This document shows, one piece after another, positions 1-8,474 of a stretch of DNA of 64,000 nucleotides. The DNA is taken from NCBI GenBank assembly GCA_016716305.1, contig JADJWP010000002.1, positions 3,293,314 to 3,357,313 on the forward strand, read 5' to 3'. The DNA is from Chloracidobacterium sp. (lineage in GTDB: Bacteria; Acidobacteriota; Blastocatellia; Pyrinomonadales; Pyrinomonadaceae). The notes beneath the pieces were generated by a model. The model was not told the DNA's origin, did not search any database, and saw only the letters and a list, made by a program, of their open reading frames with translations. Position numbers and translations under genes: made by a program. How positions within the stretch are numbered: the stretch's first letter is position 1; each line of letters starts with the position of its first letter.

Positions 1-1
1 C

Positions 2-562
2 AAACCGACCCAGGCGGGCATGTTCGCTCATTTTAGCGAGATCGCAAAAAGCGTGAAAGGCTTCCCGATAATGTTGTATAACGTGCCGTCGAGGACTTCT
101 TCGAACATTTCGGCCGAAACAACGCTGCGATTGGCAGATAAATTCGAAAACATCATTGCGACCAAAGAAGCCTCAGGGAATTTCCCTCAGGTTATGGAGA
201 TCTTGCGTGAGCGTCCGAAGAATTTCAAGGTTTTTTCTGGCGACGACGCTACTGCATTGCCGCTGATAGCGTTGGGCGGCGACGGTTTGGTGTCTGTTTG
301 CTCTAATGAGATCCCGAAGGAAACCTCGAAAATGGTCGAGTATGCACTAAAAGGGTCATTTCACTTCGCACGCAAGATCCATTACAAAATATTGCCGTTG
401 ATGGAAGCGAATTTTATCGAATCTTCGCCCGCTCCGTGCAAGTTCGTGATGAAGGAAATGGGCTTGCTGGAAGAGAATTTGCGCCTGCCGTTGGTTCCAG
501 TAACTGCGGAAACACGTGCAGAATTGAAGTCGATAATTAAGGAACTGAAACTCGTCGGATGA
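2..562 (+). CDS. dapA: 4-hydroxy-tetrahydrodipicolinate synthase, C-terminal part
   Basis: Condenses pyruvate with aspartate semialdehyde in lysine/diaminopimelate synthesis (cytoplasm). Only the C-terminal ~187 residues are in the window; the reading frame is open to the left edge, so the gene starts outside. The fragment has YNVPSRT, which carries the active-site tyrosine, then KEASGN with the Schiff-base lysine (codon near 164), then the SGDD and GGDGLVSV stretches typical of the TIM-barrel family. dapD, an aminotransferase and asd follow on the same strand, which supports a DAP pathway cluster. Identification is firm; only the N-terminus is missing. Confidence 0.95.
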   Translation, partial: KPTQAGMFAHFSEIAKSVKGFPIMLYNVPSRTSSNISAETTLRLADKFENIIATKEASGNFPQVMEILRERPKNFKVFSGDDATALPLIALGGDGLVSVCSNEIPKETSKMVEYALKGSFHFARKIHYKILPLMEANFIESSPAPCKFVMKEMGLLEENLRLPLVPVTAETRAELKSIIKELKLVG

Positions 563-565
563 GTT

Positions 566-647
566 AAATTGTCAATTGTTAATTGCCTAATTGGCAATTG
601 AAAGAGGATGTTTCTTACCCCCAATTAACAATTCGACAATTGCCAAT
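566..647. repeat. Imperfect inverted repeat, AT-rich hairpin
   Basis: Between dapA and the next gene, GTCAATTGTTAATTG (571-585) pairs with its reverse complement at 622-637 with one bulged base, and ATTGGCAATTG (590-600) pairs with CAATTGCCAAT (637-647). The result is a nested, very AT-rich palindromic segment. It could be a transcript hairpin or a small palindromic repeat element; there is no T-run typical of an intrinsic terminator. Confidence 0.5.
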
Positions 648-658
648 TTACAATTCTT

Positions 659-1054
659 ATGGAATTTGACGATCTAAAAAGGCCGGGCGGGACTTCTGGA
701 GGTTTGGCGGAGTTCGTGATCGGGTTCATCATGACCATCGCGGGCGGCTATATGCTCATCAGCCGCGTGATCGTGACCAGCGGCTTTTGGAATTGGGGTG
801 GTTACAACACTTTTGGACTGTCGCTCGTGCCGCTGATCTTCGGCATCGCGTTCGTTTTCTTTAACGGCAGATCGATAATTGGCTGGATCCTGATCGCGAT
901 AAGCTTGATCGTCATCGCGGCGGGGATTTTGATGAACCTGCAGATATATTTTCAACCGACGAGTCTTTTTAACACGATAATCATGCTGGTTTTGTTCGCG
1001 GGCGGGATCGGATTGATCGCGAAGGCAGTTATCGGAAACCGGGACGAAGTTTAA
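659..1054 (+). CDS. Small four-helix membrane protein, function unknown
   Basis: I do not recognise a named family. The 131-residue product has a short polar N-terminus, then about four hydrophobic segments (roughly residues 15-37, 52-68, 73-92 and 103-122), with a charged tail ending NRDEV. That predicts an inner-membrane protein. It lies between dapA and dapD on the same strand, 15 bases before dapD, so it is probably cotranscribed with them, but nothing in the sequence ties it to lysine synthesis. Confidence 0.75.
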   Translation: MEFDDLKRPGGTSGGLAEFVIGFIMTIAGGYMLISRVIVTSGFWNWGGYNTFGLSLVPLIFGIAFVFFNGRSIIGWILIAISLIVIAAGILMNLQIYFQPTSLFNTIIMLVLFAGGIGLIAKAVIGNRDEV

Positions 1055-1068
1055 TATGCGGAGAGTTT

Positions 1069-1899
1069 GTGAATCTACAGAGTGAAATAGAGAGGTTATT
1101 TGAGGAGTCGGAATTTTCCTCTGATGACCGCGAAATCTACGAAACGTTCAAAACTGCGCTCCGTCGCGGCGAGATACGTTCAGCGGAGAAAGGTGCGGAC
1201 GGCGTTTGGCGGGCGAATTCTTGGGTAAAGCAGGGAATTTTGCTCGGATTCCGCATGGGAAAAATGGTCGAGATGTCTAAGCCGACCGAGACATTACAGT
1301 TCTTTGACAAAGACACATTTCCGCTGCGGCCGATGACTTTGGAAGACGGCGTGAGGATCGTGATGGGCGGCTCGGCTATTCGCGACGGTTCGTATGTCGC
1401 CCCGAGCGTGGTTGTGGTGCCGCCGGCTTATATCAATGTCGGCGCGTATGTTGACGAGGGAACGATGGTCGATTCGCACGCGCTTGTCGGCTCGTGCGCA
1501 CAGATCGGGAAGCGCGTTCACCTTTCGGCAGCCGCACAGATCGGCGGTGTGCTCGAGCCGGTCGGCGCATTGCCTGTGATCATCGAGGACGACGTACTCG
1601 TCGGTGGTAACACGGGCGTATATGAAGGAACGATCGTTCGTGAACAGGCGGTTCTCGCTTCGGGGGTGATCTTGACGCGGTCGACACCCGTATTTGATCT
1701 GCCGAACGAGCGAGTGATCAAGTCAACCGACAACTTGCCTCTGGAGATCCCCGCCGGAGCCGTTGTTGTCCAAGGGGCTCGTGCTGTCTCGGCCGGTTTT
1801 GGCAAAGATAATGGCCTTTCGATCTATTGCCCGATCATTGTTAAATACCGTGACGAGAAGACCCAAACTTCTACAAGACTAGAAGACTATTTGAGATAG
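1069..1899 (+). CDS. dapD: 2,3,4,5-tetrahydropyridine-2,6-dicarboxylate N-succinyltransferase
   Basis: Transfers succinyl from succinyl-CoA to tetrahydrodipicolinate in the succinylase branch of DAP/lysine synthesis. The 276-residue length is normal. After an alpha-helical N-terminal third come hexapeptide-repeat turns of a left-handed beta-helix (about residues 105-225, for example VVVVPPAYINVGAYVDEG and IIEDDVLVGGNTGVYEG). The start is GTG at 1069, preceded by a GGAGAG-like ribosome site. The presence of dapD implies that this organism uses the succinylated route rather than the DapL shortcut. Confidence 0.96.
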   Translation: MNLQSEIERLFEESEFSSDDREIYETFKTALRRGEIRSAEKGADGVWRANSWVKQGILLGFRMGKMVEMSKPTETLQFFDKDTFPLRPMTLEDGVRIVMGGSAIRDGSYVAPSVVVVPPAYINVGAYVDEGTMVDSHALVGSCAQIGKRVHLSAAAQIGGVLEPVGALPVIIEDDVLVGGNTGVYEGTIVREQAVLASGVILTRSTPVFDLPNERVIKSTDNLPLEIPAGAVVVQGARAVSAGFGKDNGLSIYCPIIVKYRDEKTQTSTRLEDYLR

Positions 1900-1967
1900 A
1901 GGAATCTGGAGTCCAGCAACGACAGGATGATTGGAGCTTATCGAATTCGCTGTTAGAATCGGAGTGT

Positions 1968-2234
1968 ATGATCACAGAAAACGAAGCTCCTGAGGGAAAT
2001 GTAAAGGAATCGACCTCGATCAAAGATTCGATATCCGCTCTTGGACAAAAAATAATCGGAGAGGTCGAGATGATCGGCGGCATACTTACGGCTGATCCGA
2101 ACACTGCCGCTGAAGGAGAGTTTAATCTCGAAGTGGCTGAACTGCGCGGGGAGATCGAAGATGATCTCGAAAGCAGCGATTCTCAACCCGATGCCGAAAC
2201 TGATCCTGGAAAGGCGACCACTGACGGCGAATGA
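1968..2234 (+). CDS. Small acidic protein, weakly CsbD-like
   Basis: An 88-residue, strongly acidic protein whose stop overlaps the start of the next gene by four bases (ATGA), indicating translational coupling. The middle (residues ~30-65) has the spacing G-x6-G-x-LT-x-D followed by AEG and ELRGE, which resembles the CsbD/YjbJ stress-protein pattern, but the match is loose. Function is unknown. The coupling and the position inside the dapD-aminotransferase run are the main reasons to accept it as a gene. Confidence 0.6.
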   Translation: MITENEAPEGNVKESTSIKDSISALGQKIIGEVEMIGGILTADPNTAAEGEFNLEVAELRGEIEDDLESSDSQPDAETDPGKATTDGE

Positions 2235-3397
2235 CAGCAAGTGTAGAAAAGACCGAAATTCCGGAATTTGAACTGCCGGCTAGGCTCCGCGGTCTGCAGC
2301 CGACGCTTATACGTCAGTTCTTTGAGCGGGCATTACCCGATAGTATCAATTTCGGCCTCGGCGAGCCGGATCTTCCGACCCCGGAGTTTCTCCGGGAAGA
2401 GGCGTCGCGTGTTACGCTACACGAGCAAAATGGTTATACGTCCCATCCGGGGATTCCGGCCCTCAGGGCCAAGATCGCTGAACAGTACCCGCACCTTGAA
2501 CTCGGGCTGAGCGACGTCGTCGTAACTTGCGGTTCGCAGGAAGCTATGACGGCCGCATTTCTTTCGATCGTCGACATAGGAGACGACGTACTCTTGCCAA
2601 ATCCTAGCTTTCCGGCCTACGACGCATGTGTCCGCATTTCACAGGGAAATCCGGTCTATTACCGTTTGCCGGCCAACAAGGAGTTTGCATTCGATATTGA
2701 AGAGTTCAAGAGTGCGATAACCCCGAAGACGAAGGCTGCCGTCGTGATCTCGCCATCAAATCCGACGGGCAAGATCTTTACCGAAAGCGACCTCAGGCAG
2801 ATCGCAGAGGTGCTTGACGGTTCCGGGGTATATTTGATCTCGGACGAGATTTACAGTGATCTTTACTTTGGCGAGCGTCCACGTTCCGCCTCGGAATTTT
2901 ACGACCGAACGGTGATCGTCAGCGGCCTTTCGAAATCATTGAGCATGACCGGCTGGCGGCTTGGTTGGGCGGCAAGCTCCAGGCCCGAGGTAATGAAAGC
3001 GATCCACGTGCTGCACGGGTTTCTGACCGTCTGCACCTCGACCATCACCCAAAAAGCTTCTCTGCTCGGATGGACCGCCGAGGCTGAAAATTGGAAGCAG
3101 CATTCGCGGGATGTTTATCGGAAACGCGGCGAGTTTCTGGTGAACCTGTTCAAGACCGAAATGCAGCTCGATGCTACATCGCCCGAAGGTGCTTTTTATA
3201 CGATGCTTGATGTCCGTACGGTCGGCGATGATATGGAGGTCGCGGAAAGATGTCTTCAAAACCGGGTCGTGACCGTTCCGGGAACGGCTTTTGGGTCTGA
3301 GGCGAAGGGTTTCTTACGCATTTCATTCTGCAACACTGAAGAGAAAATGGTTGAAGGCGTTAAGCGGATGAAAGAAGCCTTGTTGACGAACATTTAA
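2231..3397 (+). CDS. Class I/II PLP-dependent aminotransferase, possible N-succinyl-DAP aminotransferase
   Basis: A fold-type I aminotransferase of 388 residues. SNPTG lies at ~176-180, the PLP-contacting Asp in SDEIY at ~205, and the Schiff-base lysine at ~235 in SGLSKSLSMTG, followed by WRLGW. The family transfers amino groups from glutamate to 2-oxo acids. Its place between dapD and asd suggests the DapC step (N-succinyl-2-amino-6-oxopimelate to N-succinyl-DAP), but aspartate or other amino-donor specificities cannot be excluded from sequence, so no symbol is given. Confidence 0.9.
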   Translation: MTASVEKTEIPEFELPARLRGLQPTLIRQFFERALPDSINFGLGEPDLPTPEFLREEASRVTLHEQNGYTSHPGIPALRAKIAEQYPHLELGLSDVVVTCGSQEAMTAAFLSIVDIGDDVLLPNPSFPAYDACVRISQGNPVYYRLPANKEFAFDIEEFKSAITPKTKAAVVISPSNPTGKIFTESDLRQIAEVLDGSGVYLISDEIYSDLYFGERPRSASEFYDRTVIVSGLSKSLSMTGWRLGWAASSRPEVMKAIHVLHGFLTVCTSTITQKASLLGWTAEAENWKQHSRDVYRKRGEFLVNLFKTEMQLDATSPEGAFYTMLDVRTVGDDMEVAERCLQNRVVTVPGTAFGSEAKGFLRISFCNTEEKMVEGVKRMKEALLTNI

Positions 3398-3497
3398 GAA
3401 ATACCCCGGCGAAATTTTGCACCTCGCCAATTCGTAACGACCTAATTTACGGACATGATAGACAAATTCGTGCAGATTCGTTCGTAAACCGAAATAA

Positions 3498-4535
3498 GTG
3501 AAAAAATACCGTGTAGGAATATTGGGAGCAACAGGAACTGTGGGGCAGCGCTTCGTGCAGTTGCTTCAAGGGCATCCGCAGTTTGAAATAACCGCGCTTG
3601 CCGCTTCTGACCGCTCGGCAGGCAAATCGTTCGCGGAAGCTTGCGCGTGGAAATTGACAGGCGACATCCCTGAGAATGTACGTGAGATCGTTGTTCAACC
3701 GATCGAGCCGCCTCTGGATTGCGATATCGTATTTTCGAGCCTTCCATCGTCTGTCGCACGCGAAACCGAGGAATCGTTCGCACGGGCAGGATTTCCGGTG
3801 ATAAGTAATTCCTCATGCTATCGGATGGATGAGGATGTGCCGCTGCTAATCCCTGAAATCAATGCAGATCATTTAGGCCTGATCGAGGTCCAGCAGCAAA
3901 AGCGGGGATTTGCTAAAGGTTTTATCGTGACAAATCCGAATTGCGCGGTGACCAGTATTGCTCCGCCCCTTGCCGCACTTCACCGTCGGTTTGGTGTCGA
4001 ATCGGCAGTTGTGACAACGTTGCAGGCAATTTCCGGAGCTGGATATCCGGGCGTCGCATCTCTGGATATCATCGATAACGTTATCCCGTATATCGCAGGC
4101 GAAGAACCGAAGGTCGAGACCGAATCCCAAAAGATCTTGGGGGAAATGGTCGGCGGTGCAATTCACAAGGCGGACTTTACACTTTCGGCACAGTGTTTCA
4201 GAGTGAACGTGATCGATGGTCACACCGCCTCAATAAGGGTCAACCTTCGCAACACGGCCACGCTTGAAGACGTGGTTGATGCGATGAAGAGTTTTCCGGT
4301 GCTCGATCTTCACTCTTCACCCGATCGATTCATCGACGTTCTTGACGAACCATCGCGGCCGCAGCCTAGGCTCGATCGAGATCGAGGTAATGGAATGACC
4401 GTAATTGTCGGTCGCGTTTTTCCAGACAATGTTTTTGACTATCGTTTCGTATCGCTCAGCCACAACACCGTCCGCGGGGCGGCAGGTTCGACCATTCTCA
4501 ACGCAGAACTGCTTATAGACAAAGGCGTTATCTGA
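3498..4535 (+). CDS. asd: Aspartate-semialdehyde dehydrogenase
   Basis: Reduces aspartyl phosphate to aspartate semialdehyde with NADPH, the step that feeds DapA. The 345-residue protein starts with the dinucleotide motif GATGTVG (10-16) and has the catalytic cysteine at ~149 in TNPNCA. A conserved histidine follows in the DGHTAS segment. The overall pattern is the archaeal/fungal-type ASADH rather than the E. coli type. The start is GTG at 3498. The AI-2E transporter gene follows after only two bases. Confidence 0.93.
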   Translation: MKKYRVGILGATGTVGQRFVQLLQGHPQFEITALAASDRSAGKSFAEACAWKLTGDIPENVREIVVQPIEPPLDCDIVFSSLPSSVARETEESFARAGFPVISNSSCYRMDEDVPLLIPEINADHLGLIEVQQQKRGFAKGFIVTNPNCAVTSIAPPLAALHRRFGVESAVVTTLQAISGAGYPGVASLDIIDNVIPYIAGEEPKVETESQKILGEMVGGAIHKADFTLSAQCFRVNVIDGHTASIRVNLRNTATLEDVVDAMKSFPVLDLHSSPDRFIDVLDEPSRPQPRLDRDRGNGMTVIVGRVFPDNVFDYRFVSLSHNTVRGAAGSTILNAELLIDKGVI

Positions 4536-4537
4536 AA

Positions 4538-5641
4538 ATGGGACCTATCTCAGCCTCTGAAAGAACGTTTGCCCAAAAGGTGCTGATCGTAATCGGCATT
4601 GTCGTTCTCACCATAATGCTGATCGCATTGCTCTACTATACGATCGACATTCTGTTATTGATCTTTTCTGGTGTCCTTATCGCGATCTTCTTACGCGGTT
4701 TAGCCGTTCCGGTGGCGTCGCGGTTCAAGATTCCCGAGGGATTGGCGGTGCTTGGTATTTCCGCCGTATTGTTGGTCGTTCTCGCCGGGGCGGTCGCATT
4801 GCTTGCCCCAAGCGTTGCCGAACAGGTCCAACTTCTTAGAGTAAAGCTTCCGCAGTCGGCTAAGCAGGTTGGCGATTACGTCGGGCAGTTTGGATGGGGC
4901 CAGGCGCTTATCCGCCAGATGCCGAGCACAGAAGCGATAATGGAGAAGATCGACACTGGCCAATTGATATCTGGTGTCGGCGGCGTCTTTTCTTCGACCG
5001 TAGGAGCACTCGGAAATTTTTTTGTGGTGGTTCTTCTCGCGGTCTATTTGGCTGCCGAACCGCGCTTGTATTCGAACGGATTCGTGCGATTGTTTCCGAT
5101 CGGTTCAAGGGCCCGAGTAGGCGAGGTGATGGACACGATCAGCGATACACTTAGCTGGTGGCTGATCGGGAAGATCGGATCGATGGTCTTTATAGGGGCA
5201 TTGACCTGGGTCGGGCTTTCGATCATTGGCGTACCCCTTGCCCTCACACTCGGGCTTATCGCCGGCCTTCTGTCATTTATCCCCAATTTTGGCCCGATAA
5301 TTTCGGCGCTTCCCGCATTGCTCTTAGCATTTATAAACAGCCCGATAACAGCCTTATACGTACTGGGACTTTATGTCGGGGTTCAGCTGATCGAGTCGAA
5401 TCTGGTGACGCCGATAATCGAACGTGAAACCGTCGAATTACCGCCTGCACTAACGATCATCTTTCAACTCGTTTTCGGTGTGACACTTGGCGGCCTCGGC
5501 CTGGTTCTGGCAACGCCGCTGCTCGCAATGATGATGGTCGTCGTCCAAATGGTTTACGTTCAGGACGTTCTGGGAGACAGCGGGGACTTCGATGGCAGCG
5601 CGGTGAATGCTGATAGCGGTACCCCCGAAGAAGAAACCTGA
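4538..5641 (+). CDS. AI-2E family transporter (PerM-like membrane protein)
   Basis: A 367-residue polytopic membrane protein with two N-terminal hydrophobic helices (~14-50), a further pair at ~65-90, a long amphipathic section, and four to five C-terminal helices. The C-terminal half shows the family-typical run LIAGLLSFIPNFGPIIS and the later GVQLIESNLVTPIIE. Members of this family have been linked to autoinducer-2 export or sodium/proton exchange; the substrate here is unknown. The end is an acidic tail. It is tightly packed between asd and purB, so it is probably in the same transcript. Confidence 0.9.
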   Translation: MGPISASERTFAQKVLIVIGIVVLTIMLIALLYYTIDILLLIFSGVLIAIFLRGLAVPVASRFKIPEGLAVLGISAVLLVVLAGAVALLAPSVAEQVQLLRVKLPQSAKQVGDYVGQFGWGQALIRQMPSTEAIMEKIDTGQLISGVGGVFSSTVGALGNFFVVVLLAVYLAAEPRLYSNGFVRLFPIGSRARVGEVMDTISDTLSWWLIGKIGSMVFIGALTWVGLSIIGVPLALTLGLIAGLLSFIPNFGPIISALPALLLAFINSPITALYVLGLYVGVQLIESNLVTPIIERETVELPPALTIIFQLVFGVTLGGLGLVLATPLLAMMMVVVQMVYVQDVLGDSGDFDGSAVNADSGTPEEET

Positions 5642-5646
5642 AAACT

Positions 5647-6939
5647 ATGATCGAACGCTACACATTGCCCGAAATGGGCGCGATTTGGTCGCAGCAGAAC
5701 AAATTCCAGAAATGGCTGGATGTCGAGATCGCCGTTTGTGAGGTTCATGCCGATGATGGAACCATCCCTGCTGACGCACTCGCTGAAATAAAGGTCAGAG
5801 CTGCATTCACGCCTGAGCGTATCAGTGAGATCGAAAAGACGACCGATCATGACGTCATTGCGTTTACGACCAATCTTGCCGAAAATATCGGCCCGGCATC
5901 TCGCTTCGTTCATTACGGCCTGACATCGAGCGACGTTGTCGACACCGCAAACGCGATACTTCTGCGGGAATCGTGTGACTTGCTTATCCAGAGGATCGAC
6001 GCAATGCTGCCGGTACTGAAGCGACGAGCATACGAATTCAAAGATACACCGCAGATCGGGCGAACGCACGGCATTCATGCCGAACCCACCGCATTCGGGA
6101 TGACATGGGCGTTGTGGTTTTCCGAGATGGAACGTAACCGGCAGCGGCTTGCTCAGGCTCGAAGTATCGTTGCCGTCGGCAAGATCAGCGGTGCCGTCGG
6201 AGCCTTTGCCCATTTAGGGCCTGATATCGAGGAACGCGTTTGTGCGAAACTCGGACTTGCGGCTGCCGATGTCTCAACACAGGTCATTCAACGGGACCGT
6301 TATGCTGAATACCTATGTACTCTTGCGATAGTCGCTTCGACTCTTGAAAAGATCGCTCTCCAGGTACGCCATTGGCAGCGAACAGAGGTTCGCGAAGCTC
6401 AGGAGGCCTTCAAGAAGGGTCAAAAGGGCTCGTCGGCCATGCCGCATAAACGAAACCCCATACTGTCCGAGCGGATCTGCGGTATGGCTCGAACAGTTCG
6501 CGCAAATGCGATCGTAGGGCTCGAGAACGTCGCTTTGTGGCACGAACGTGATATTTCACACTCTTCGGCTGAACGGATAGTCTTGCCCGATTCCTCGGCA
6601 ACACTTGATTATATTCTTGCGAAAACAACTTCGTTGCTAGACACGCTGGTCGTATTTCCCGATAACATGCTAAAGAACCTTTCGATATCGAAGGGGTTGG
6701 TCTTCAGCGGGCAGTTGATGCTCGCTCTGACGCAAAAAGGCGTCTCGCGTGAAGATGCATATGTTTTTACTCAGCGAAATGCGATGAGGGTCTGGGACGA
6801 AGGCGGTGACTATCAGGACCTGGTTATGAAAGACGCGGACATCTCTTCGTATTTGTCACCCGAAGAAATTGCCCGCGTCTTTGATCTGAAACATTATCTA
6901 CGCAATGTAGATGCCGTTTTCAAAAGAGTATTCGGTTAG
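5647..6939 (+). CDS. purB: Adenylosuccinate lyase
   Basis: Cleaves SAICAR and adenylosuccinate, releasing fumarate, in purine synthesis. The 430-residue length is normal for the short bacterial form. Visible motifs are TSSD (~93-96), the catalytic histidine in RTHGIHAEP (~141), and the fumarase/aspartase signature GSSAMPHKRNP (~261-271), which includes the catalytic serine loop. The stop codon overlaps, by three bases, that of the convergent DUF4870 gene. Two more purine genes, purS and purQ, follow shortly downstream. Confidence 0.97.
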   Translation: MIERYTLPEMGAIWSQQNKFQKWLDVEIAVCEVHADDGTIPADALAEIKVRAAFTPERISEIEKTTDHDVIAFTTNLAENIGPASRFVHYGLTSSDVVDTANAILLRESCDLLIQRIDAMLPVLKRRAYEFKDTPQIGRTHGIHAEPTAFGMTWALWFSEMERNRQRLAQARSIVAVGKISGAVGAFAHLGPDIEERVCAKLGLAAADVSTQVIQRDRYAEYLCTLAIVASTLEKIALQVRHWQRTEVREAQEAFKKGQKGSSAMPHKRNPILSERICGMARTVRANAIVGLENVALWHERDISHSSAERIVLPDSSATLDYILAKTTSLLDTLVVFPDNMLKNLSISKGLVFSGQLMLALTQKGVSREDAYVFTQRNAMRVWDEGGDYQDLVMKDADISSYLSPEEIARVFDLKHYLRNVDAVFKRVFG

Positions 6940-7322
6940 GCCCATTTTTCGGCCATATCACCAACAATTGGGAATTTGAATTTCTCGCCCTGATAGCCCT
7001 TGATGCATCCGTATATCATTGCACCCAAGAATGCGATGATCACAACGAAACTCAGAAGGCTGAAGAGTGAACCAAGCGTCCCGCTTACTACCGCGCCGAT
7101 CACCCCGCCGATCACGGATATCGCGATAACCAACACGATGTAAAGCCCGGTTAAAAGCAGCGACTGAAACGCGTGGAAGCGCATCGTCTTGTTGTCCTTA
7201 TCCGATACGAGAACGATGATGCTGTAAACCAGGCTCACGAGGCACACCGGCAAGTAGCAAAGCAATGCACCGACATTGGTGTCCAATCCAAGTGCGGTCT
7301 TACCGCCTCCCATGTTTTGCAT
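6936..7322 (-). CDS. DUF4870 family small membrane protein
   Basis: The product is ~128 residues from ATG at 7322 (MQNMGGGKTALGLDTN). It has a first helix (LLCYLPVCLVSLVYSIIVLV), the family-typical RFHAFQSLLL segment, and then two more long helices ending near a GEKFKFPIVGD tail. Cytoplasmic-membrane location is clear and function unknown. A longer in-frame extension to 7397 exists, but the residues before 7322 look non-coding. A GGAG lies about 14 bases upstream of this ATG. It is the only minus-strand gene between purB and purS. Confidence 0.85.
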   Translation of the reverse strand: MQNMGGGKTALGLDTNVGALLCYLPVCLVSLVYSIIVLVSDKDNKTMRFHAFQSLLLTGLYIVLVIAISVIGGVIGAVVSGTLGSLFSLLSFVVIIAFLGAMIYGCIKGYQGEKFKFPIVGDMAEKWA

Positions 7323-7456
7323 ATTCTTTTTGATTTCTCCTTTTGAGGTATTGAAAGATAAAAGCGACTGCAGTGATGACAGCGTGAAAGTTAACACAAG
7401 ATGTTGATAAATACAACAAATTGCGTAACAATCTACAATTTATTTCGGAGAGGTAA

Positions 7457-7705
7457 ATGAAAGCAAAAGTATACGTTACGCTCAAATCGAGTGTTCTCGA
7501 CCCTCAGGGCAAAGCCATTCATCATTCCGTCCAGACTCTCGGGTTCGACAGGATCGCGGACATACGTCAGGGCAAGTATTTTGAGATAATGCTCGATGGA
7601 GCTTTCACTGAAGACGAGGCCCGACGTTCCGTCGAGCAGATCGCCAGAGACGTGCTTGCAAATCCCGTTATCGAAGAATATCGAGTGGAGATAGTTGACC
7701 AATGA
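7457..7705 (+). CDS. purS: Phosphoribosylformylglycinamidine synthase subunit PurS
   Basis: The small subunit of the three-part FGAM synthase (PurS-PurQ-PurL), which amidates FGAR with glutamine-derived ammonia. The 82 residues follow the family pattern: KAKVYVTLKSSVLDPQG, VQTLGF, IRQGKYFEI and a C-terminal NPVIEEYRVEI. An AGAGG ribosome site lies just upstream of the ATG. It overlaps purQ by four bases. No purL is seen in the window, so the large subunit must be elsewhere. Confidence 0.95.
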   Translation: MKAKVYVTLKSSVLDPQGKAIHHSVQTLGFDRIADIRQGKYFEIMLDGAFTEDEARRSVEQIARDVLANPVIEEYRVEIVDQ

Positions 7706-8397
7706 AATTCGGAGTTATCGTATTTCCAGGCTCGAACTGTGATCATGATGCATATCATGTGATCTCGAAACACGTCGGACAGCCTGTTGATTTCGTCTGG
7801 CATAAGGAGACCGATCTTGGTGGGTTCGATGCTTTGATCATCCCCGGCGGATTTTCATACGGCGACTATCTTCGTGCCGGTGCACTGGCTCGTTTTTCTC
7901 CGGTGATGAATGCGGTAAGGGAGTTTGCGTCTGAAGGGAAGTTCGTTTTCGGGATCTGCAATGGGTTTCAGATACTTTGCGAGGCGGGGTTGCTGCCCGG
8001 AGCCCTGATGCGAAACGCCGGCCTTCATTTTGTTTGCCGGCACGTCAACGTTCGTGTAGAGAATCAGAATACGCCATTCACCAAGGTCATCGAACCAGGC
8101 CGCGTCTTGTCGATTCCGATCGCCCATGCAGATGGCAACTATGCGTGCGACGACGAGACATTTGATTCACTCGAAGAAAACGGCCAGATCGTTTTCCGGT
8201 ATTGCGAACAAGATGGTGAGATAACGGAAGCCGCAAATCCGAATGGTGCCCGCTCGAACATCGCCGGGATCTGCAATCTTGATCGAAACGTACTAGGGAT
8301 GATGCCGCATCCCGAACGCGCTTGTGAAGAGATCTTGGGCTCGAACGACGGCCGCGACATATTCCTTTCGCTTACCAACGCGATCGCGGCGAATTAG
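7702..8397 (+). CDS. purQ: Phosphoribosylformylglycinamidine synthase subunit PurQ (glutaminase)
   Basis: A class I glutamine amidotransferase subunit of FGAM synthase that supplies ammonia to PurL. The nucleophile elbow GICNGFQIL holds the catalytic cysteine (~86), and the His/Glu pair is in MPHPERACEE near the C-terminus. The PGGFSYGDYLRAGA oxyanion segment is intact. 231 residues is the usual length. The four-base overlap with purS indicates translational coupling, and a strong intrinsic terminator follows at 8424. Confidence 0.97.
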   Translation: MKFGVIVFPGSNCDHDAYHVISKHVGQPVDFVWHKETDLGGFDALIIPGGFSYGDYLRAGALARFSPVMNAVREFASEGKFVFGICNGFQILCEAGLLPGALMRNAGLHFVCRHVNVRVENQNTPFTKVIEPGRVLSIPIAHADGNYACDDETFDSLEENGQIVFRYCEQDGEITEAANPNGARSNIAGICNLDRNVLGMMPHPERACEEILGSNDGRDIFLSLTNAIAAN

Positions 8398-8423
8398 AAT
8401 ATCAGCGAATAACACTGCGTGTG

Positions 8424-8453
8424 AAAAAGAGCCGCGAGATGCGGCTCTTTTTT
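8424..8453 (+). terminator. Intrinsic terminator after purQ
   Basis: AAAAAGAGCCGC and GCGGCTCTTTTTT form a GC-rich stem with a five-base loop followed by a T-run, 27 bases after the purQ stop. The A-run on the left means that it could also act on the convergent minus-strand gene ending at 8475. Confidence 0.9.
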
Positions 8454-8474
8454 GCGTTAATGTTACTTCGATCA

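Noticed and set aside
2936..3259. Minus-strand open frame within the aminotransferase gene
   Set aside because: The plus-strand gene shows the PLP lysine motif and full length; the antisense frame has no signature.
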